Shown: positions 35,634-48,900 of the stretch, one piece after another
How positions within the stretch are numbered: the stretch's first letter is position 1
Layout of the letters: every line of letters starts with the position of its first letter
NCBI GenBank assembly: GCA_947034895.1
Contig: OX344763.1
Span: 51,521,025 to 51,585,024, forward strand
Origin: Rhytidiadelphus loreus
Lineage: Eukaryota > Streptophyta > Bryopsida > Hypnales > Hylocomiaceae
Direction of reading: 5' to 3'
DNA: 64,000 nucleotides
Program-made: the position numbers and the translations under genes
Notes under the pieces: generated by a model
Databases searched by the model: none
The model's input: the letters and a program-made list of their open reading frames with translations, nothing else
What the model was told of the DNA's origin: nothing

Positions 35634-36390
35634 GGGTGATTGCAAGAAACAGTTGTTCTATTTCTTATCCCCTTGCCTTTAAAAATTGGCTTTTTGCTCA
35701 TAACTTTTGCATTGTTTGTCCATTTGGCATGAAATTTGGAAAGAAGGGAGATGCTAAAGTTGAAGACCTTGAGTGATTTTAAAAAAAATTTAAAAATTAG
35801 TTTACAATTTTTAACCTGCACCCGATTGGGTGTCTACTTTAGCCATTTGGGGGGATTTTAGTCCTATTTTTGACCCAAAAATGCGAATTTGAAGTCACAA
35901 ATTAGACATGTTGGAGGTCTACTAACACTAAAAGGGTTGACCATGAGTTTTTATGAAAATAGCATCATGTTGATTGCACACATGTGGTCAAAGTGACCTT
36001 CTTTTGCACGAAAGCTACAAAGAGGGAAAAATATTCCTTCATGAATTTTTTGGTGCAATGCAAGTACAGTCTTCTCTAGGAAAATGTCTTTTTTTATGGA
36101 ATTTTTTGAATTTTTTTGAATTACTAAAAATGAAAATCTCCATTGACCCCTTTTCTGCTATTTTCTACTCCTAGTGGCTTCTGCAGTACTTCGTAGTAGT
36201 CCGTAGTACTGCATAGTACAACATAGTACTAAATCAACAATGTAGATCTGTAGGCGCCTTCAATCAACAGTGCAGATTTGTCAGGGCGCCTCTAAAACGT
36301 AGTATTAGTAGTATTGCATAGTACTGCTAGTCCTATGGCCAAAAAACATAGTTTTGAACAAAAAACATGAAGTGTTTCTTGCAACTACCC
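35634..36390. mobile_element. Non-autonomous TIR DNA transposon, 757 bp, TTTG target duplication
   Basis: Left end GGGTGATTGCAAGAAACA, right end the inverse of GGGTAGTTGCAAGAAACA. It is flanked by TTTG at 35630-35633 and TTTG at 36391-36394, so the target duplication is four bases. Left-interior sequence ('cataacttttgcattgt') is shared with the foldback element inside the hAT gene. No transposase is encoded. The superfamily is not assignable: 4-bp duplications with GGGT ends do not match the common plant superfamilies I know. Confidence 0.82.
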
Positions 36391-36572
36391 TTTGAAGCTT
36401 TGTAAGATGATTAGCACTACCATTTCAGAGTGATAGGTTGGTTACACTATGCTCTCAACTCATGTTCACAAACTCTTATAGCTTTTCTACCTTACTCCTA
36501 GAGTAGTCTAAGAAGCGTAAGAGGCATTCTTCTTTGTATTTCTCATCTCCAAAGGCACTTAGGAGGTCTAGA

Positions 36573-36764
36573 ATGAATCGCGGAAAGAGAGTTGTGTCTT
36601 AGACAGCTCAATCGGCAGCAGTCAACCTCAGGAAAGTCCTTCAATATGAATCTGGAGCTAGTGGCGCGGAGGAGAATGTTGAGGTGCAGAACTTAGACTC
36701 ATCGCAAGACATGGCGGGAGATAGAGTGAGCGGACAAAATATTTCATCAAAAGCACTTCCTCAT
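36573..36764 (+). pseudogene. Possible first exon of a lost gene
   Basis: ATG at 36573, a 64-codon frame with one TAG ('VVS*TAQSAAVNLRKVLQ', where Gln is expected), acidic Gln/Ser-rich composition, ending exactly at a strong donor CAT|GTAAGT (36765). No downstream exon was identified. This is an inference from frame plus splice signal. Confidence 0.35.
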
Positions 36765-38748
36765 GTAAGTTATTGTTTATAGAAATTTGTACTTCTAATG
36801 CTTTTGAATATATTTGAATTTGTACTTGGACAATTCCGTCTGAATAAGATAAATTTTAAGAACTTGTAGGAATGTATTCTTCTTCTATTCTTCATTCATG
36901 TATGCAAACATTAAGTTTGTCTTGTATTGTGTGAATGCATCACCCTCTCTACTTTCATGTCAGAAATGACTTGTCGATTAAGGTAGGACGCTTGAATGCT
37001 TGAGCCTTCGAGGGGCCATTACAATCACCCAGTAGAACTACCATGATTCGTATAGGGAACTTAAGAAATAGATCACAGTTTCTTGAATGCGCATTTTCAT
37101 TTTATACCCCTAAACATTTGGAAAGCCATTTTGGGGCATTTGGATGACTAATTGGTGTGTGGAGGTAGATTAAAAATAGTTTTTCATCCATTTTTTCCTC
37201 CTTCACTTCTGAGAGATACTTGAAGAGTATCCATGTGGATTTGTAGTCTCTAGTGTTTGTCATCATTTGATTGAGAACTTACTGAAAAAAAAAGATCTCA
37301 GAAAATGCAATTTTCAGAGTATTTTAAGTAGTCCTTCCTCCTTGCTCTAAATTTGTAATTCTTCAAGAAAGATGATATTCATTGAGTTCCAATCCAACTA
37401 ATAAAATGAAATTCCTAAATTTTTAGTTTCTAAACCATTTGGAATTTTGGAAATAATAGTAATAATCTATATTTAATTGCAATTTGAATTCTGAATAAAT
37501 TGTTAATATAGATTACATTATAAATATATAAAGTTACAAAAATTGAATTTAAACCATGATGTATGCTACTATAATGTACATCAAAGGTGATATTTTCAGA
37601 GTTTTTGAAACGCATCTGTATTTCATATATTTTATTACATTTATTTCATAAAAGACTCTTATAAAAAATAGTTTTCCAGAATAAAATCTTCACTTCTTGT
37701 GAAATAAATGAGACAAGGAATTCCATCTCTGAAAAATGAATATAAATTTTCTTATACATATCTATTTTCAATAATTCTAGAAATTCAAAGATGGAAAATA
37801 AGGCTTCAAATCATAGGATATAGGTCCGTCCTTTAAAAGATCAATGAACTCTTTGATCACTTTGAGTGAAATATACATTCATGTAAATGTATATTAAATA
37901 ATGATTTATGTCCATCAATCTCTAAGAGGTAAAATTTTAGAATAATTCCTAAGTTTGCAGTGCTCCATTTAAAAGTGCATTCACATTCATATTGGTTCAG
38001 TCTATCAGCACCAAATCACCAATAGCTACCTACACACCTCTGACTTAAAAAATTAATAGTTCATTCATTGTAAGGCAAAAATTTATAATTAAAATTGTCA
38101 ATGAATTGTTTCTATTTTTTCTTTATAACAAATACATGTGAAATATGTTCTAGTCCACTTATTTTCTTTCAAAGTCCCATTCTAATTCAGTGCTAACCTT
38201 TCTAAGAAATTGATTCCCCCATGCTACCGCTAAAACAATTTCCTTCAAGCTTTGAACGGAATGTGCACTTGGCTACATTCCACCCACCTATCCCCATAAA
38301 TCGTGACATCAGAACCCGAGTTTCCAAACTTTTAGAAATCCCATAGTGCACAAAGCTAGCGTTCAGTCATGTTAATAGACAATTTTTTAAAGACTGTTGT
38401 CATTACGATCTTGATCTTGGATCTCGTTTTTGACTTTTTAAGACTAAGGTAAATCATGTCCGTTAATTCTTGCAGTAGGCGGAGAGTCAGATAGATCGAA
38501 TGGCAAACAGGCTAGTGAAAATTTGAAACACTGATGTCGTCTTTTTCCATGTTCAATGTTGCAACAGATCCGATAGAGCGGCATCACCGCACATAGGAAA
38601 ACTGACGATTCACATGTTCCCGAGATTGGGGAAATCCAGTTGCTACTAAGACGATCATCACATGATGGACTTGCCACGACTCGAAGAAAAGGCCTGCCAT
38701 CCGGAGCTCCATCGATTCAAACACCAATAAATCAGAATTTACGATAGT
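36765..38748. other. AT-rich, no gene seen
   Basis: Only short frames; no repeat or RNA gene recognised. Confidence 0.4.
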
Positions 38749-38905
38749 ACCTCCTGATCAGGAAGATCCGCACTGACCTACGACGGCACCTCCTGATTAG
38801 GAAAATCCGCACTGACCTATAACGGCACCTCCGGATTAGGAAGATCCGTATTGACCTACAACGGCACCTCTGGATCAAGAAGATCCGCACTGACCTCGGC
38901 ACTAA
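38749..38905. repeat. 39-bp minisatellite, four units
   Basis: Units begin at 38749, 38788, 38827 and 38866, each with 'acctcc(t/g)gat(c/t)aggaa' and 'gatccgcactgacctac' and ending in 'acggc'. The 39-bp period keeps a frame open on the minus strand. Confidence 0.85.
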
Positions 38906-40289
38906 CCTCACCACCTATTTGCATTTAATTGAAGATGATAATCTTCCATGCGTCGAGCAATCAAAATCTCCCAAGTGGAGCAATCTGATCAACATCGACA
39001 TGATGAAGCCACGATAGTCCAAGATGGAATTCAACATGCAAACTGCCGTTTAGTGGATGAGAACATTCCTTCATAAGAATCAAATTTTTTATAATCAAAT
39101 AGTCCACCGTTGCAAATACTGAATGATCTATTGGGTAGTTTAGCGACTAATTCAATGCAACTGCTACAAAAATGGATCACCTCACACGTGGAACCAGAAC
39201 TACGGACGTCACTTGCAATACTATATCGGAAAATACATTCTATGTTGAAGCTCAGTGCAGTAACCTTGAATATTTAACGCCATGGTCACTCTCCCAAACA
39301 CCCATTCTCATTCTGAATTGATCAGTCTTCATAATTTTGTTGCCTGCGAGGAGAGGAACTTCGAAGTCCTGCCGAATTGACGATCTGCTCACAATGTCTT
39401 CGCAGCGTGATGGCGAGGAGCTCCCATGTCGGTTCACCAGAAGTTGTCGACATTGAGAATATAGTCTTTAGGTTGCCGAGGTTGCCGAGGATTCTCAGCC
39501 TACTCACGAGGAACTCTCTCCTATATAGCATCAACGACCGAGAACGCAAGCTCAAGTATGTATCTGAATTCTTAGTTTAGACATTCATTTAAATGCATTT
39601 TGCTAACGTGTACTCTTGCTAATGTGTATTCTTGCTTGAGTCACTTAGTTGGAAAAGAATGAAGAGATTAACATTTCACAGCGATTATGTAGTAATGAAC
39701 ATGCATTTCGTGATTTTGGTCAAAAATATTTGAACTGCAAAGGCCAAAAGACAGATTGTGATACCCGTGACTTTCTTGCTTCGCCAAAAATTCTTGCTTT
39801 GCCAATCTTCACTACCGGACCTTGTTGCTTTCCCTTGCTGTCGGCATTTCCTCCCTATCGTGAATCCTTGCTCTGTTGCCAAAGTGTAGATCACAGGTAC
39901 TATGATTTTTTTGTTAATGCCACGGTCTTGCAGGTGTAGCACTCACGTAAAATCAGTTAGGAAATTAAAAAATGCAATCAAAAAGCTCGAAAGCTCGGAA
40001 GCTCGGAAGTTGATAAGTCTTCTTCATCGATCAACTACATCTCAAAGCAACAATGCATCAAAGATCTTAGACTTTCAATGATTCGGGATAATTGTTGTTG
40101 TATGAGCTAAGGGTTAGAATTGATTTTATAAACATGGAACAATGCTAGGATTGTGAGGTACATCTCCGCAGACTTAGGGACCCAATGAAGAGATTCAATA
40201 TTAAAAGAAAGATCCTCGTAAATGCTTTTTGGAACTGCTTGCTGGAAGAATCAGTGCATGGCGCTTTGGTGAGGATGACGGTAAGTGTA
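38906..40289. other. No supported gene
   Basis: Frames at 39377-39580 and 39649-39939 overlap on both strands and show no motif. The DNA is somewhat GC-richer than its surroundings, so a decayed gene cannot be ruled out. Confidence 0.3.
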
Positions 40290-40880
40290 GTTGGGAAGAT
40301 CAGTTGGGAACATGGTTGTCCCCGTCACGTCCTGTCCGTCCATCAGGATGTCCAGACGGACGTCAGGATTCAACCTCGGCGTCCGTCAAGATGAAATCTG
40401 GACGAGAACCGTTGACAGAGGATGAAAACTACGGAAATGGATGGATGTTCTTTGTCGACGGGCGCGCTGGACGGGCGAGCTTCCGTCGACGATCACGGAA
40501 CGGGCGGGATGGACGGGTATCTAGACGGGCGGGATGGACAGGTATCTGAACGGGCGGGATGGACAGGTATGTGGACGGAAAACTGGACGACCATGTGGAC
40601 GGGCGGGTGGACGGGAGGGTGGACAGGCATCTGGATGGGCATGTGGACGGGAGGGTGGGCAATTGTGTGGACGGGTATCTGGATGGGCGGGATGGACGGG
40701 TATTTGGACAGGCGGAATGGATGGGTATGTGGACGGAAAACTGGACGGGCATGTGGACAAGCGGGTGGACGGGCATCTGGACGATTATGTGGACGGGTAA
40801 CTGGACAGGCGGGTGAACGGGCATCTGGACGGGTAACTCGACGGTTCAGTGGACGGAAAAATAGACAGGCATTTGGACGG
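40290..40880. repeat. GGACGG minisatellite block
   Basis: GC-rich array of GGACGGG, GGGATGGACGGG and ATCTGGACGGG words at roughly 10-12-base phasing, dense from 40,490 to 40,880. All six frames stay open over long distances, which explains the Trp/Thr/Gly-rich and Pro-rich frames seen here. It shares the GACGG core with arrays at 45.5, 49.7 and 57.5 kb. Confidence 0.85.
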
Positions 40881-43076
40881 GTGGGATTGGATTTTTTGCC
40901 TAAATGCCCGAAGCACCCAAATCTGGTGTTGGCAAAACTTTGAAGTTAAATAAAACCTAACCAAGTTGCTATTTTTAGTAGTATCCAAGTTGCTATTTTT
41001 AAGAAGTTCTTCTTGAAGTCTAGTTATAGCATCAATAGTCTATTCTTAAAAATAAATGATAGTGATTTTTCGTTTCAAGACTTTGTACAAGGGTACCCAT
41101 TGCAATCTTGACTTCTTGTAGCATTGAGAGCTTTTGGAAATGTGCCTCGAAAACACAAGATCTTGGAGAAAAAATCACATTCAATTTTTTTTTTAAATTA
41201 AAAAAAAAATATGGAGTATATTTTTAAAAGCCATAAATTGAATGGGGTTATACATGTTAGGCAATTTAAACTCATATTTTTTTGGTCTAAAACTTTTTAA
41301 ATTTGACTTGTGAAAACTGAAAAGAAGATTGGAAGACTTCACATCATTTTTGTAGTTTTAACACCCTCATGTTCAAACATTATAATCTTTTACTCTATAA
41401 GTGATATTGTTGTGTTTTAGCAACCTATGAGATTGCTAACATGTCTTGTTTGAATTTATACGGTTAGAATTTTTTTTTAATTGATACACCTAGTCACCTA
41501 AACAAAATGTTGACATTTTGTTCAATTTAGAGCAAATTTGTAGAAGCTCAAAACATGACTTGGGCATCTAGGATTCTAGAGATTAAAGTTTATTATTGAA
41601 TTTGTAATTAGAGAAGTTGCTAAATTGATTTTACACTAACTATATGGCAAGAAATTCAAAAATATTAATCCATGTAGGCCCTATGCTAATTATTGCCAAA
41701 AAAAAATCCAACTTGGCATTTCACCATGTTCATCTTGAAATGAAATGAAAAGAAAAAATTAGAATCTATTCAATTTAAGACTTTCAAGTATAGGATTGCC
41801 ATTCATAAAGTCATTTATTTCAATTGATTTTCAAATAAATTTCATGTAGCGTGACCTTATCAAGTTAGCAATTGCAAGATATTAGACTTTGATCATTTGA
41901 TTTCCATAATGCCATTTGAGAAAAAATGGAAAATGTTCAATACTTTAATTTGGGAACTTTGGATTTAAAAATAAAAATGAGGGAGTAGTCAATCAATAGT
42001 CCAACTAAAAAAAGATTAAAACTAATAGAACAAAAGTTACAAAACGTGAATTATTTTTTGGTTTAATTCTAAAGACTTAAAGGAGATTTCATCAAATATG
42101 AAGCAATAAAATAATTTGTTAATTATTTCTTGCTTTGGTAAAGATTTTCCATTGTTTTTATTTCTTAGCCCCTAAAGTAACATACTCTCATTGTCCTTGC
42201 TGCAAGGGACAAAATGGATTTTCGATAGGCTCCCATGATCTCATTTTTTACTGAAGCTTTTGAAAACTTTTTCACAAGAATGATAAAATAGAATGAAAGA
42301 TAAACTTATGAGTTTATTCATAATACAATTTCTATTCCAATCAGTGCCTAGGAGCAAAGGGTATGCCACAATAACCTCAAACAGGGGAGATCGGGACACC
42401 GGGCGGTCCAAGACTCCGGGTAGACAAAAAAATCCACAAAAACATGAAATAAATTTGTATATTTTTTTCCAGTTGGATTATATTTTCTTTTAAATGGGAG
42501 GCTTTCATTCATCCCATTTGGATTAGGAATGGAAAAGTTATGGATTTTTTTTGGAACGGGCAATCCTAGCAACTTCTTGAAATAAATTTGCTTCTTTCAC
42601 TTCAAATGCTAATAACTTTCAATCCATATGGTCAAACATCACAAATTGTTTATCATGTCATCTAAGACAAGTGTAGAACAAGATCCTTTGGTTCGATTAA
42701 AAAAAAAATTGGAAAATTTAATTCATAGGTGAACATAGCAAAAGTGGTGGTTTAGGGTGGTTTGGGCCAAAAAATAGACTTCGGACTTTAGGGCTTCACC
42801 AAAAATAAAATAGAACACTCTTTTACCTACCATCTAAGAATACAAGCTTCTTCTATACTATTACAAAAAGGTCCAATAGATTACAAAAATAGACAAAGGC
42901 AAAGCAACAATGCACGAGGTGGAAAGAAAACGATAAATGTACATATTTTATAAATCCGCTGAAGTATATAGTAAACTAATAAAGGCTGTACATAATTACA
43001 TATGTTCGCTTTGTACAACTTCCGGTATTTAATTCTATACATCTATCTAATTATACACAATTTAGTCCAAAACTAT
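40881..43076. other. AT-rich non-coding DNA including one copy of a dispersed repeat
   Basis: The stretch 42,590-42,800 ('aatgctaataactttcaatc', 'gacttcggactttaggg') is related to 52,640-52,860 ('gaatgctaatatctttcaatc', 'gacttcgggactttagggg'), in the same orientation. No gene seen. Confidence 0.45.
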
Positions 43077-45267
43077 CTATTCTACTTCTTCGATTACAAC
43101 GCCTCGTGCTATGCTGCTTCTCAAAAATTGTTGCAATTCTCGTCGCGATTGCAAAGTCGTTAGAAGCTGAAATGCGTCAATATCGTATCTATCATGTAAG
43201 TGGGAATAAGTGGCACTCACAAGAGCTGGCTCATGGAAGGTATTGTCTTCAATGTACGTCACTTGTTCCTCAAAACTCAATTCACCCTCAAATCCGACTG
43301 GCGCACCTTGAGAGTTAAACATGATGCGTTGTGGATGTGGCGCACACACAAAAATGGAGCAGTCTTGGTCCCAATGTCCACCGGCAATCTGACCAAAATA
43401 TAGTCGATGCCCTGAATCACTGTCTCCAAACACCCTCCTGATCACCTCTGTCACTTGGGCGTCACTTTGCCAATGTATCTCAGCGACCGTTCCTGCCGGG
43501 AGGTGTCGGTTGTCGTGGCCCCACTTCCAAAGCCATGTCACGTCCGACCCCCAATGTACTCTATTACCGAGGCTTGGTAAATTTTCTTCATTGTACTTGT
43601 AATGTGTATGCATGTGGTCTTGAAGGCCAAACATTTTGAACAGTTGTGCATGAAATGGAGCCTTGCATTGTGCACATCTCTTTCTAGTGACCATGTGTGG
43701 AATGAGACACATGGGGTGGTATAGATGCCACATGTACCAAGATTCCATCCACCCTCAGGGCCAAACGGTTCTTGGCAAATTATACATGTTGTTCCATCTT
43801 ATACAAAAGCTGGAACGGAAGGCCACACTAGTGGCGTAATGCCTTCGGGGTTGGGTGGCCCGTACCGTTGGCAGTCGATATTATATTGGAATTCCAAGTT
43901 TGGACGGGCATTCCAATCGATGCTTGAATTCTTGACGAACATTGGCAAATCATCAGTGAACATTTTTTCCACCCGAGGCCACAAGGTCAAGCCAAAATAA
44001 CGTTGACCGCCATCATTGAATTCTGCAGCCACTCTCCTCACTTCACGCTGCATTTGCTCAGCCTCGTTTAGCGCTAAGTTGCATGTCAACTTCATGTTGC
44101 ACATTTGAAGCAGCATCTGCTCTTTTTGAGGATTTTGGACCAACCGCATATTTTAAGCACTCATTGCGATCATGGTCTGCTCCATCTCTGTTTGGGCTGT
44201 AGTTAGCACCGCCACATCTGCGTCAACGTTGTTGGCACGAAGTTCCAAAGCACGCATGGCGCTTGTTAATTCTTCCGTGCTTGTGCGAGTACTTCCAACC
44301 TCTACTTCAGCTCGTTCAGCACGTGCACGCATAATATCCAACGTGGCACTTTCTGCACTTGGAAAAATGGCCCGTGATCGCACCACAAACTCAGATGTAT
44401 TGCTCGGGCCTGGTCTGTCTTCGTTTGCACTGTATGTAGCACGTTCCACTACAACATCGAGTGGTGGAACTGAGTCTATGTTGAACTACCTTTCACGCTC
44501 TACGAGCTCGGCTTCACGTGCGATGAGGCGCACATTTTCATCTACAAGGGCCCGCATCCTTGCACTCTGAACTTCCAACTCTACAGCATGTTGTCGTAGT
44601 GCTTCTTCTTTTTCTGCTTGCAGTGTTTGTACTAATTGGCTCAAGCGAATTAATTCTTCACCATCAGCTTGCACTCCACCAATCACATCTTGCTGGTTGA
44701 CATTTGCACCGCTGCCTTGACCAACTTCTACTTCCATCAACTCCGTCCTTGGCTGCTCCGCTTGTGGAACCACGTTCGTTTGCACATTTTGGACATCAGC
44801 CAATGGCACGGTAGGATTTGGTACATTGTCCAGTGGCATGGCAGGATTTGGTGCAATGTGGCGACTTCTATTTGGAAATTCACCATTCCGCTGTCTACCC
44901 AAAAAGGTTCTCCAATCCACGTCCTTGCCAAGAAAAACCTCCGCATATGCCATTTGGCACAATGAAAGTGTCCCGTCTTTCTTGGATCTTGAACCCCAAA
45001 GTGCCAATGACACTTCAATCAGCCTCTTCTTGAAGTTTGGATGTTGGCATTGGTCAATGTTTACCACGCTTGATTTCACGTGCACCTCGTACCGGTCGTG
45101 TGGCCAATGGCGGTTGATGTGCGCCCAATCTACATACCACCAACATGTCGCTCTTGTCCATCGTGGATCTGCCTCCATCCACCCAAAGTGGCTCTGTTTC
45201 CTCTCTTCTTTCTACTTGGAGGTTCACTTCCAGGTCCCGAACCTCCTGCTACATCCTCTGCGTCCAT
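43077..45267 (-). pseudogene. RING-finger protein with coiled coil and unknown C-terminal domain, degenerate
   Basis: ATG at 45267 lies ten bases after an acceptor (CATTGTGCAG), so a leader intron is likely. Parts in order: a basic N terminus; a Trp-rich domain ('TCWWYVDWAHINRHWPHDRYEV', seen in pieces at about 45,070-45,150); a Pro/Val-rich spacer; a long Glu/Ala/Arg coiled coil (44,150-44,640); then 'TCIICQEPF' (43,786-43,775) and 'HLYHPMC' plus 'RCAQCKAPFH' (about 43,727-43,660), together a C-x2-C ... C-x-H-x2-H-x2-C ... C-x2-C RING finger of ubiquitin-ligase type. A 223-codon C-terminal domain with no recognised family follows to 43077. A single missing base in the RING (between 'GTCG' and 'HLYH', near 43,727), stops at 44,485-44,487 (TAG), 44,150-44,152 (TAA), 43,796-43,798 (TAA) and a frameshift near 45,190 break it. 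Confidence 0.6.
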
Positions 45268-45539
45268 TCTTGATACCTGCACAATGACACACACGATACT
45301 GTATGCGAATACAATGACAATTTGCTTTGCCTTATGTTGCATGAAGGCAACTGAAATGTGGCAAAACAATGTCAAATGTATAACACTTCCCCTCAAATTG
45401 CAATGCGAAGCTTTCTCAAGCTAGGACAGTGCAACTCAAAAGAGGAAGCTAGGGCAAATGTGAAAAAAACTTCACTTATACCTTCCAATTACCGACCCGG
45501 TTAGCAAGGGTAATTAACACCTAATCATCCCGTCCCCCC

Positions 45540-45965
45540 CAAATCCAGACCGCCCAGGGTGTGGGACGGCCCTGGAATGGACGGCCGATCCGTCCACAGA
45601 GGTCCGGCACACGGTTGGAACGCCGTCATCGGGTTCGGGGCGTCGTCTCGAGGTTCGGGGTATCATTACACCGCCGCCCAAAAGTTCAAAGGACAGCCTT
45701 TCCGTCCTCTCGACGGGCTGCCCGTCCCCTCGACGGCCTAGATGTGGGAGGGGACGGGCTTTCCGTCCCCACGACGGCCTGCATGTCCCCTCGACGGCCT
45801 GGATCTGGCCTTGGACGGGCTTTCCATCCCCTCGACGGCCTACCCGTCTCCTTGACGGCCTGTCTCTGGTCGGGAACGATCTGCCCATCCTCTCGACGGC
45901 CTGTTCAAGGTCTGGGACGGCCTGCTCGTCCTCTCGACGGCCTGCTGAAGGCCTTGGACAGCCCT
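45540..45965. repeat. CCGTC/GACGG dyad array upstream of the RING gene
   Basis: About a dozen copies of CCGTCC-N(3-5)-CGACGGCCTG-type dyads at about 19-35-base spacing, followed by a 20-base T run (45,970-45,988). It lies 270 bases upstream of the RING gene ATG. GC content is far above that of the flanks. Confidence 0.85.
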
Positions 45966-48900
45966 TCAAATTTTTTTTTTTTTTTTTTGAAAATTGTTTT
46001 TTTGTGGAAGTTTTGACAAAATCACATTAAATAGAAAAGTAATTTTCAAATTTTCAAATTTTCACCATGTGTATATATCACAAGGACAAGGACATTAGAA
46101 TTCATCATAGTATAAACTTAATTTCCATTTCATGATATATTTAGAATGTACTCAATGTAGTAGAATTTAAAAACACATTCAAAGTTCAAATCGCAATAAT
46201 AAAATTTCAATTTAGGTTTGTGTTGGGGGATTTTACATAAAATAGGAACTAGAAAAAATGGACTTTTGTTTAATAGTTAGACTCAAACTCCCAAAATATA
46301 AATTTTGGGGAAAAATTTCAGATTTAGAGTAAGGAGCAACAACTTCCCAAAATACACTAAAGTAGTATATTTTTTATTTTTTATTTTTACTAAACTCTAA
46401 ATTACGTGGAGGCAAATATTGGAAAGACTACAAAATCAATTGGATACACTTGATAATTCAACATGGAAGGTCCCCAAAAAATGAAATGAACGCTTCCAAA
46501 TTCTTTCCATGTCATTGAAGTGATTGAACTGCCATCAAATTGGCACTAAATGATGCTGTTGAGCGTTCAGAGGTTGAAGTTTATTCTAACTATCTTGCAA
46601 TCTACAATTCTACATAGGCAAAGTTTGTGAAATTTCTTCCAGTCAATTGAACACTAGTCTAGTACTCTAGTATGAGATCTTAAATACTACAAGTAGATGT
46701 GCACCTTACAAGCCTAAACACATTCATTTTTTTTTTTTAATTCTTTGCTATAGAAATGGCAATTTATTTCAGATTTGGGATGGAAAAGAGGCCTTAGGAC
46801 TTTAGTTAGTTCAATGGCAAACATACGGTACTACATAAGCAATTAATAAACAGTCCATAAGAAAAAAAATAGTAATTCACCGCTAGTTGCATTATAATTT
46901 AGAAGCCATGAAAAAAATATAGAGACCACAAAAATGTCAAGTTCATGTACTCAATGTTGCATTTCGATTTTGAGAACAAAAATAAAAGGCAAATGCCATA
47001 TGTTATTATGTTATTGTTTTAGAGATTCCCTTTTTGTGGAAGACTACATGGAACATTAGAATCCATTCGTCCCTTTTTTTCCTTTATCTTACGGACTTAC
47101 ACCAATCCTCTCTTATTTCTCATAGTTACATAAACTTGAACATCAAATTCTCTTAAAATTGCAACAACATTTAGGGGACCCGGGAGGGTGGGTGGGACAT
47201 CCTCTTATCGAGGCTTTTCCTGACAATACTTAACAGACATTACTAGACAAGCAAAAACACATTCCACGCAGTAGAAGAAAGAAATGCAAATATATATATC
47301 CCACTATATAGTAATGCTGTGTTTACATAGTAAGTAATTTTGCTCCAAAGTTAGGCAAAATCCTTAACAATCACAAAATATACTAAGTTTCTAGTGACTA
47401 AAAGCTCATGCATGGTGATAGTAAAATTGCATGCATCCCATGTAATATAATTTTATGGTAACCCCAAAATAGTTGGTCTTCATGTTCTTGATAAAAGCAA
47501 AGTTGGTAGAATATTGACAGAGGTTGTGGACCTCACCTGTCCCCATGGCACACCCAACATTGACAAATGTTAGTATGACGTAGACCAGGTGTCTACAGTC
47601 CACAACAACTTGTTATTGCATTCACAGTTAATACAAAACCATACAAAGCTCAAAATCAAAAAACTGAATGAACCAATACAGAGTATGAAGATGAGATCAT
47701 ACAAAAGAATAAAGAAAAAAGAAAAAAGAAGAAGGGACATGTGTTGCTGCCATCATAACTATGGTATCAGTACTTAGATCAAACACCAAGAGTGGACAGA
47801 GTGTTCTGCAAAAACCATCTGGTTGGAAAAAAGCACTATATTGGCAGTTTATATGGCTTGTCAGTTTGACCGAGATTTGACCATGGTCTTTGAACTGGAC
47901 CAAGCTCGCCCATCGTCAGTTTTGGAGAGCCCTATGTTGGTGATGATTTCCCCAGACTATCACAGGCTGGGACTTGCGAGGGCAACTAGCATTTTTAAAA
48001 AGAAGAAATAATAAAAATAAATTTTTATTATTGAGAACCGAGCTAACCCCGGCCAGTGCGCTTGTACAAGCTGGTCTTGATCAGACCGAGCTTGCACGGG
48101 CTGGGGCCAAGCTAGCCCAGGCCGGTCTTGATCAGACCGAGCTGGTGCCGAGTTAGCTCAGGCCAGTCCTGATCAGACCCAGCTTAGCCCAGGCTGTATG
48201 GCACAAGCTCAGGCTGGTCCCAATCATGATTGGGCCGGTCTTGGGCTATTTTTTGAAAAAATCATAACACGATCCCAGACCTGGCCGATCTAAAGTCGTT
48301 ATTTCTGAATATAGCAACAACCGTGAGTTACAGGGGTTCTCTTACATCATAATCAGGTTATCCATAATCCTTTATAACAACCCAGTAAACTAGATTAAGG
48401 ACTAACCTGTCAATGTAATTATGGCAGAAGTGCAGGATAAAACTGACATCTAAAGTGTCAATCAATAACTGATGGAGGTAATGGGAGGGAAGGTGGGAAA
48501 CAAAGGATCAAATTAAATAGTGTGACAACACACTACTTGATTATTACCTAAATTTATCAAGTACCTAGTAAACACAAGGTATTGATTTAAGTAACTTCCA
48601 TAAAGTTGATTACTTTAAAAAAATGGAAAAGATGAGCATGTTATTTCCCAAAGAAATCAAAAGGGATACCTAAAAATCATTAGGTAGAATCCTTTAAAGC
48701 TTCTAGTCCTACCAAAAAGGAAGTATACCAATCCGCAACCATCACTTTATTCCTTCCAATCTAATTTTCTTTATTTTCTATTATCATCAACCTTTCATTT
48801 TTATTTGCTTAAGGTTATACATCCTTGAACAAAACATCAATTTGTTACAAAATAGTAACAAAAAGGAGGGTTTGGGGTTTAGGGTTTAGGGTATAGGCCT

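Noticed and set aside
40422..40943. Long overlapping frames giving Trp/Gly/Thr-rich and Pro-rich proteins
   Set aside because: They are open only because of the GGACGG minisatellite; all frames on both strands are open at once and none has a unique, non-repeat part.
45514..46016. Proteins encoded on both strands across 45.5-46.0 kb
   Set aside because: They coincide with the CCGTC/GACGG dyad array and have no motif; composition makes both strands open.
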